A DNA stretch of 43,039 bases from contig CAMZKG010000048.1 in assembly GCA_947311105.1 (NCBI GenBank), positions 1-43,039 on the forward strand. The letters run 5' to 3'. The notes beneath the pieces were generated by a model. The model worked only from the letters and a program-made list of their open reading frames with translations, was not told the DNA's origin and did not search any database. How positions within the stretch are numbered: the first letter of the stretch is position 1; every line of letters begins with the position of its first letter. Made by a program: the position numbers and the translations under genes. Positions 38,603 through 43,039 of this stretch are shown here, one piece after another. The stretch comes from an uncultured Saprospiraceae bacterium. GTDB taxonomy: Bacteria; Bacteroidota; Bacteroidia; Chitinophagales; Saprospiraceae.

Positions 38603-40126
38603 TTATTGATTCCCAAAATGATCCAATCCTAACCAAAAATTTCCCCAGCTGGAAGTCCCTTCCAAAGCATGATTTTGGAGTACAGGCGCATGCGCCAGCA
38701 AGTCAAAAGGATTTCCTTCGTATTTTTTTCTATCATAAGCCCTAGCCCAGATGCATTCAAGGTCTTTTACTTCGCATTGACCGTTTAGTGTGCCACCACA
38801 AGGGCCGTTTCGCTGGTTTTTGGCGCATTGTGATTCTGGGCAAAGATATCCTGTTTGTGAAAGCGAACAATCTCCGCAGTCATGGCAATTAAAAAGTGTA
38901 CGTTTGCCAATCTTTTCTATGGTATATAGCCAATTTGGGGCAGACTGAAATTTAGTATTTCGACAAATCTTTTTTCCTGCATTGTAGAGCCCTTTGTTTT
39001 TTGTAAAAAGGAGGCTATGGAAGCGTTTAGAAATTTTATAATTAAGATTAATATTTTTAGTTTTGGTTCTTTTGTTGATATTTTTGTTCGTTTTTTCCGG
39101 ATTGACAAGTCCTGTTTTTGGGTCTCGATCAAAGAGGAAAAATTCATCTTTTTGATGATATTGCATGGCTTTCGCAAAATCCTTCCAGTCATGTTCTGCA
39201 AAAGAATGGAAGTGAGACATGATGGCTTCATAGTCCGCTATTTTATGAATACCACCAATGTATCCGCCTTTGTAGCCTAGCCCTTTGTAAATGGCTAACA
39301 TTTTGGCGGCATGTTCCAAGAAGAAGGATTTTCCTTTATCAAAACCAGCAGTGTATTTTTGTATTTTCTTGTAGAATTCATCGGTCAAAATAACACCGGG
39401 GATTTTATTTTTATTGAATAGGCTAGCTGAAAATTTGGATAGAACAAATACATTGCCGATGAGTGGTATTTGCGCAAGCTTATTTTTAATTAAAAAAGCG
39501 GGAAGTTCACTTATTTTTGCCGCATCATATCCAGCTTGATTAATAATAAATGAAGCGCCTGTTTCTATTTTTTTTAATAGTTTTAAGTACTGCGGGATGA
39601 GCTCGTTCTCATGCTTTTTAAAATTGGAAACGACTGCGCCCAAGTAAAAATTAGTTTTACGCAATTGTCTTTTTTTCTTCTTTCCTATTTGAATGCCATT
39701 GTTAAGCTGACTCATCAAATGCAATAAGCCTACGGAGTCTATGTCAAAAACAGATTTGGGAGTGCCTGCCATTCCAGAGACAGGATAATCGCCTGTGATG
39801 GCCAAAATATTATTAAATCCTTCGCTGGCAAGCGCCCATGCTTTGCTCTCTAAACCGTTGCGATTCAAGTCTTTACAAGTTACGTGTATGATGACTTCTT
39901 TGTTGGCAAACAGAATTGGGCGTCCCAAAGCAGTGGCAGAAATAGACGGATGTCCACCTGCATTATCTGTGATTGAAATCCAGTCAATTTCTTGACGTTC
40001 AACAAGTGCATTAGAAAAATTGCGCACGTTCATGGCTTTAGTCTCACTCATAGTGCCCCTTGTGGAGACTAGCTCTAAGCCGATTTTAAAGCCTGGCGAT
40101 TCTAATTTTTCTTGGAGTAATGACAT
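38603..40126 (-). CDS. Methylenetetrahydrofolate reductase fused to MetV-type zinc/Fe-S C-terminal domain
   Basis: 507 residues. The N-terminal 300 residues are a MetF-like FAD TIM barrel (FKIGLELVSTRGTMSET, WISITDNAGGHPS, ILAITGDYPVSG, GASFIINQAGYD). The C-terminal 110 residues are a MetV/MTHFR_C cysteine-rich domain (CHDCGDCSLSQTGYLCPESQ...NGPCGG...CEVKDLECIWARAY). MetV partners anaerobic MetF enzymes; in this protein the two are fused. The reaction interconverts methyl-H4F and methylene-H4F. In this operon, oxidation of methyl-H4F (produced by the pterin methyltransferase) to methylene-H4F is the likely direction. It lies 9 bp after the corrinoid-protein gene. Confidence 0.86.
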   Translation of the reverse strand: MSLLQEKLESPGFKIGLELVSTRGTMSETKAMNVRNFSNALVERQEIDWISITDNAGGHPSISATALGRPILFANKEVIIHVTCKDLNRNGLESKAWALASEGFNNILAITGDYPVSGMAGTPKSVFDIDSVGLLHLMSQLNNGIQIGKKKKRQLRKTNFYLGAVVSNFKKHENELIPQYLKLLKKIETGASFIINQAGYDAAKISELPAFLIKNKLAQIPLIGNVFVLSKFSASLFNKNKIPGVILTDEFYKKIQKYTAGFDKGKSFFLEHAAKMLAIYKGLGYKGGYIGGIHKIADYEAIMSHFHSFAEHDWKDFAKAMQYHQKDEFFLFDRDPKTGLVNPEKTNKNINKRTKTKNINLNYKISKRFHSLLFTKNKGLYNAGKKICRNTKFQSAPNWLYTIEKIGKRTLFNCHDCGDCSLSQTGYLCPESQCAKNQRNGPCGGTLNGQCEVKDLECIWARAYDRKKYEGNPFDLLAHAPVLQNHALEGTSSWGNFWLGLDHFGNQ

Positions 40127-40135
40127 GAATAAAAC

Positions 40136-40774
40136 TTATCCTGCTGCCATTAATTGGTTCATTACTTCTACTGTCGAAGCGGCATCAGGTCCGTAGCCAT
40201 CTGCACCGATTTCGTCGGCAAATGCTTTGTTGATAGGAGCGCCACCGATAATGAATTTGATGTGTCCCATATTGTTTTCCTTAAATTTGTCGATGACTGT
40301 TTTCATATAGGGCATGGTCGTCGTTAATAAAGCGCTCATACCGATGATGTCCGCCTTGTACTTAATGGCGGCTTCCATGAATTGTTCATAAGATTGGTCG
40401 ACCCCTAGGTCAATTACTTCATAGCCAGCACCTTCGGTCATCATGCTGACTAAGTTTTTGCCGATGTCATGTAAATCTCCCTTAACCGTGCCAATGACGA
40501 TAACACCTTTTTTATCTTTTTCGTCTTGCTCTCCAAGAAAAGGCTTTAAGATATTTAGTCCAGATTTCATGGCACGAGCAGCAATTAATACTTCGGGGAC
40601 ATAAAGAATATTGTGTTTAAAATCTTCTCCCAATACGGCCATGCCGGCAATGAGTCCTTCCGAAAGGACTTCTGATACTGGGATGCCTTCGTCCAAAGCC
40701 TGTTGAACCATTTCTTGTACTTTTTTAGCCTTGCCTTCGTAGAGGTATTGGTTGAGCTGTGCGTAATCTATCAT
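40136..40774 (-). CDS. Corrinoid (B12-binding) methyltransferase protein
   Basis: 212 residues of the MtaC/MtbC/CmuA-type corrinoid-binding family. The helical cap domain (about 1-85) precedes a Rossmann domain with the base-off/His-on signature GDLHDIGKNLVSMM (DxHxxG), the later SALLTTTM, and GGAPINKAFADEIGADGYGP. It would carry the methyl group between the UroD-like methyltransferase and the pterin methyltransferase. The adjacent genes on both sides are its natural partners. Length is normal for free-standing corrinoid proteins. Confidence 0.92.
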   Translation of the reverse strand: MIDYAQLNQYLYEGKAKKVQEMVQQALDEGIPVSEVLSEGLIAGMAVLGEDFKHNILYVPEVLIAARAMKSGLNILKPFLGEQDEKDKKGVIVIGTVKGDLHDIGKNLVSMMTEGAGYEVIDLGVDQSYEQFMEAAIKYKADIIGMSALLTTTMPYMKTVIDKFKENNMGHIKFIIGGAPINKAFADEIGADGYGPDAASTVEVMNQLMAAG

Positions 40775-40790
40775 AGTTTAAATTTTTGAG

Positions 40791-41906
40791 TTATTTTGTT
40801 GGGATTGGATATTCCTGTTTGCCGTAATCAAAAACAGCTTCATAGAAGGCCAAAATATTTTCGACAGGTGTATCGTCTTGGATATTGTGAGCAGGGGCGA
40901 TGATGTAGCCTCCACCTTTTCCAAGGATTTCAATACGTCGTTTGACTTCTGATTGGATGTCTTCTTGAGAGCCATTTGGCAAAAGATGTTGGATGTCAAT
41001 ACCACCAAAAAAAGCAAGTTGTTTGCCGTAATTTTCTTTTAAGAAGTTTGGCTCCATGCCTTCGGCTAAAGGTTGAATTGGGTTTAGGATGTCTAAGCCT
41101 ATTTCTGCAAAGTCTTCGATGATTGGGATAATAGAGCCACAGCTATGCCAAGCAATTTTAATATCAGGATTAACTTTTCGAAACTCTTCAAACATCCACT
41201 TGATGCGTGGCTTGAATACTTCGCGCCACATATCTGGAGAAATCATCATGCCCCGCTGCGTGCCAAAATCATCTCCTGCCCAAATAATATCTGCACCCAT
41301 TTCTATGAGTTTGCAACCTACTTTAGTGTTGATTTCCATGACTTTGTCGAATAGAGCAAATACATGGTCTTCTTCCATTGCCATATCCATCAGGAGTTTT
41401 TCCATACCCATTAGATACCAGCTGGTCTCAAAAAATGATGTTTCCAAGTCTGCAACAATAGCATATTCTCCCTTGTATTTGGCGATAAGTTCTGCCGCGG
41501 CATCGTAGCGCCCTTCTGCATAAGGGTCGGGCCAGTTGTAATTTTCGATATCTTCTACCGACGAAGCATGGGCTAAGGGGTATTTGTAAAATTCATTGTA
41601 AAGTCCGACACTGACAAATTGCATGCCCCATTCATTTTCATAAACCCCTTTTTCTTCATCGATTAGTCGAGTAGGATTGTTGGTCGGAGAAGTTGCTGCT
41701 ATACCTACGCAATCATTGCCTAGTTTAGTCAGTAAATTCATGTGTGACATACGAGTAGAAAGTAAAGAATCAAACGGTTCTTCGTAAGGTACTCCAATGT
41801 GTTTGGAAAGCTTTTGGGCTGCTTCTGGAGTAAGTGTGACAAAGATAGGTGGTCTGTCTGTTTCTTCACCATTTAGTGCTCGGAATACTCTTTCTCTAGA
41901 TGTCAT
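40791..41906 (-). CDS. Uroporphyrinogen decarboxylase-family corrinoid methyltransferase (MtaA/MtbA/CmuA-like)
   Basis: 371 residues of the UroD-fold methyltransferase family: MTSRERVFRALNGEETDRPP start, LTPEAAQKLSKHIG, and the HxC zinc motif (WHSCGSI). The usual third Cys of MtaA is not obvious; a later PAHNIQDDTP His may replace it, as in several UroD-like enzymes of unknown specificity. It heads the operon and should move a methyl group between an external methyl donor and the corrinoid protein encoded next. CmuA of methylotrophs, which demethylates chloromethane, is a related fusion. The donor here cannot be named from sequence. Confidence 0.86.
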   Translation of the reverse strand: MTSRERVFRALNGEETDRPPIFVTLTPEAAQKLSKHIGVPYEEPFDSLLSTRMSHMNLLTKLGNDCVGIAATSPTNNPTRLIDEEKGVYENEWGMQFVSVGLYNEFYKYPLAHASSVEDIENYNWPDPYAEGRYDAAAELIAKYKGEYAIVADLETSFFETSWYLMGMEKLLMDMAMEEDHVFALFDKVMEINTKVGCKLIEMGADIIWAGDDFGTQRGMMISPDMWREVFKPRIKWMFEEFRKVNPDIKIAWHSCGSIIPIIEDFAEIGLDILNPIQPLAEGMEPNFLKENYGKQLAFFGGIDIQHLLPNGSQEDIQSEVKRRIEILGKGGGYIIAPAHNIQDDTPVENILAFYEAVFDYGKQEYPIPTK

Positions 41907-41931
41907 GTTATTTTGATTTTATGTCTTGCGA

Positions 41932-41939
41932 CAAAAATA
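41932..41939 (-). promoter_or_regulatory. Bacteroidota -7 element (TATTTTTG) of the corrinoid operon
   Basis: TATTTTTG on the minus strand about 25 nt before the ATG at 41906. The leader is too short for a cobalamin riboswitch. The rest of 41940-42098 is AT-rich with no recognised feature. Confidence 0.55.
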
Positions 41940-42107
41940 AGCGGTTTGTGCAAACCTTTGCATAGTGTTAGTGGTGATTTGCGTCATTAAAAAGTTTTGT
42001 TAATGGTGATAATGGTCATCTTTTGTATTGCATTTGGGTTTGTTTGGCAAATAATTATTGGTGGATTAGCAAGCGTAATTTTTTAATTAAGCCATCGTTT
42101 GCATAGA

Positions 42108-42323
42108 ATGCAACTGATTGCTCTAGCTTTTTTAATTTGTTTGGCATGTTGCTCTAATTTTGTGCAGACAAAAGAAGGTACAGTAGACCATAATCCGGCA
42201 TTACTGAAAAGAAAATTCGAATGTATATTTTATGGAAGTAACGGGCTGTACTGTGCTTGCTTTTTTTTTTTGTGCGATAAAAAATTTAAATTTGCGATTT
42301 ATTCATTTAAAAACAAAATATGA
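42108..42323 (+). CDS. Possible small lipoprotein, short or truncated
   Basis: About 71 residues from the ATG at 42108 (an ATG at 42099 is also in frame). The N-terminus is a lipoprotein-like signal (LIALAFLICLACCSNFVQTK) with Cys16/17 candidates. The part after residue 45 (CIFYGSNGLYCACFFFLCDK) runs through a poly-T tract and the promoter of the next gene and looks non-coding. The gene may be a decayed remnant of a longer lipoprotein. Overlap with the next start argues for low confidence. Confidence 0.3.
   Translation: MQLIALAFLICLACCSNFVQTKEGTVDHNPALLKRKFECIFYGSNGLYCACFFFLCDKKFKFAIYSFKNKI
42287..42294 (+). promoter_or_regulatory. Bacteroidota -7 element (TAAATTTG) of the lipocalin-like lipoprotein
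   Basis: TAAATTTG about 26 nt before the ATG at 42320. Confidence 0.5.
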
Positions 42324-42754
42324 AAAATTTAATATTCCTGTTTGTAGGGTTGTTGTTGATGACTACAGCTACAAGTTGTAAAAAGGACAAAGTAGAAGAC
42401 AAGGTAGAAGATACTTGTACCCCCCCAGAATTAAAGAAAAATATAGTGGGAACTTGGGAGTCCCGTGATGCATCTGGAAGTCAGTCAATGATCGAGTTTA
42501 AGGATGATGGTACTTACGATGATCCAGATGATGCTATCGTAGGGGGGGCTTCACAAGGAGTTGCTTATACTTATAAGACTTATGAAATCTTATCTGAAAC
42601 CGAAATTAAATTTAAGGCGGCTGCCCCAGCAGGTAGTGGCTCTTCTGGCTATGTTGCCTCTACTTTTGATGTAAAGGATAATCAATGTGATGTCATCAAA
42701 CTGAATCTATCGGGCCTAGGCTCCTTGGGGGATTTAACTTTGACAAGGAAGTAA
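42320..42754 (+). CDS. Lipocalin-like small lipoprotein
   Basis: 144 residues. A lipoprotein signal (NLIFLFVGLLLMTTATSC) gives Cys20 as lipidation site, followed by a charged linker KKDKVEDKVED, probably from a small internal duplication. The mature domain opens with ELKKNIVGTWESRD, the LxGxW signature of Bacteroidota lipocalin-like domains, and then pairs of strands (MIEFKDDGTYDD, YKTYEILSETEIKF, VIKLNLSGLGSLGDLTLTRK). Function unknown; a ligand-binding envelope lipoprotein is likely. Confidence 0.8.
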   Translation: MKNLIFLFVGLLLMTTATSCKKDKVEDKVEDTCTPPELKKNIVGTWESRDASGSQSMIEFKDDGTYDDPDDAIVGGASQGVAYTYKTYEILSETEIKFKAAAPAGSGSSGYVASTFDVKDNQCDVIKLNLSGLGSLGDLTLTRK

Positions 42755-42756
42755 AG

Positions 42757-42836
42757 CGGTATGACGGTGTAACGGTATGACGGTGTAGCGGTGTAGCGGT
42801 GTAGCGGTATGACGGTGTAGCGGTGTAGCGGTATAA
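42757..42836. repeat. 8-bp tandem repeat, ten exact-length units
   Basis: Ten abutting 8-bp units of CGGTRTRR (CGGTATGA, CGGTGTAA or CGGTGTAG) begin three bases after the lipocalin-like stop. The same unit type is at 609-671. Confidence 0.92.
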
Positions 42837-42880
42837 CGTGTGTTAAAGGGAAAAGTGGGCGCCACAAGCCCATGCCCCCC

Positions 42881-43039
42881 TTGAACGCCGAAGGCAAGTT
42901 GAACGCCGAAGGCAAATGAACGCCGAAGGCAAGTTGAACGCCGAAGGCAATTGAACGCCGAAGGCAAGTTGAACGCCGAAGGCAAGTTGAACGCCGCAGG
43001 CAAATTGAACGCCGCAGGCAAGTTGAACGCCGCAGGCAA
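42881..43039. repeat. 17-18 bp tandem repeat continuing past the window end
   Basis: Nine units of TTGAACGCCGAAGGCAAG or close variants; the last three carry GCCGCAGGC instead of GCCGAAGGC. Each unit contains a mini-hairpin GCC-GAA-GGC. Units of 17 bp break any reading frame, so the periodic LPSAFN frame on the minus strand is an artefact. Confidence 0.92.

Noticed and set aside
41907..42098. Cobalamin riboswitch upstream of the corrinoid operon
   Set aside because: The -7 element lies about 25 nt before the start codon, so the leader is too short, and no B12-box-like sequence is visible.
42734..43039. Minus-strand frame with periodic LPSAFN residues
   Set aside because: It arises from a nearly 18-bp tandem repeat; 17-bp units change the frame and the periodic peptide breaks down. 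No start signal is seen.

Overview
The window looks like chromosomal DNA of a Bacteroidota member, probably of the Saprospiria type (lineage is inference). The grounds are many TAnnTTTG-type promoter elements just upstream of genes, a C-terminal type IX secretion sorting domain, DUF4270 and DUF4290 genes, the lspA-dksA-like pair, and the order panC / short GT5 / DUF4270 / glmS / DUF4290 / murA. Base composition is AT-rich by eye (roughly 40% GC). No phage, CRISPR array, complete insertion sequence or rRNA is visible.

Layout. 1-444: minus-strand fragment of an FtsX/LolE-type permease whose 5' end is overwritten by a dispersed repeat. 658-7513 (minus): xerD, a very large secreted SGNH-esterase/C-type lectin/HYR protein, and priA, with a repeat-rich gap at 4.55-5.06 kb. 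7.6-11.4 kb: a GH3/beta-lactamase fusion divergent from tsaB, then a 73-bp tandem repeat. 12.0-14.0 kb: two tandem ArsR-like regulators facing lspA and a dksA-like gene. 14.4-19.4 kb: DUF481 protein, dodecin, TPR lipoprotein, rsgA, a 36-residue membrane microprotein, a Crp/Fnr regulator and a divergent coiled-coil protein. 19.4-25.8 kb: ABC-F ATPase, a tetR plus two-membrane-protein cassette bracketed by identical palindrome cores, corA, a 13-unit tandem repeat, panC. 25.9-32.3 kb: cell-envelope and central genes (GT5 domain, DUF4270, glmS, DUF4290, murA). 32.3-32.9 kb: a tRNA-like gene with a giant variable arm, abutting dispersed repeats. 32.9-34.7 kb: lipoprotein and aldehyde dehydrogenase. 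34.9-41.9 kb (minus): a seven-gene corrinoid/tetrahydrofolate methyl-transfer operon. 42.1-43.0 kb: small lipoprotein genes and two tandem repeats.

How the genes work together. The 34.9-41.9 kb operon encodes a near-complete corrinoid C1 route: a UroD/MtaA-like methyltransferase, a corrinoid protein, a MetF-MetV fusion, a pterin-binding methyltransferase, an ASKHA [2Fe-2S] corrinoid activator, a stand-alone MetH activation domain and an unknown 112-residue protein. The simplest reading is demethylation of an unidentified methyl donor with transfer of the methyl group to tetrahydrofolate, then oxidation. glmS and murA supply peptidoglycan precursors next to envelope lipoproteins.

The strongest unexplained signals are: (1) the decamer GCTTNCGCAA, which I count 25 times in 43 kb on either strand against well under one expected; (2) the 149-nt tRNA-like gene with all canonical tRNA tertiary nucleotides, anticodon GUC and an 80-nt variable region; (3) the corrinoid operon with two different corrinoid-reactivation modules; (4) a 14-bp palindrome core present three times just after stop codons; and (5) mosaic hairpin-bearing repeats, one of which has replaced the start of a permease gene.
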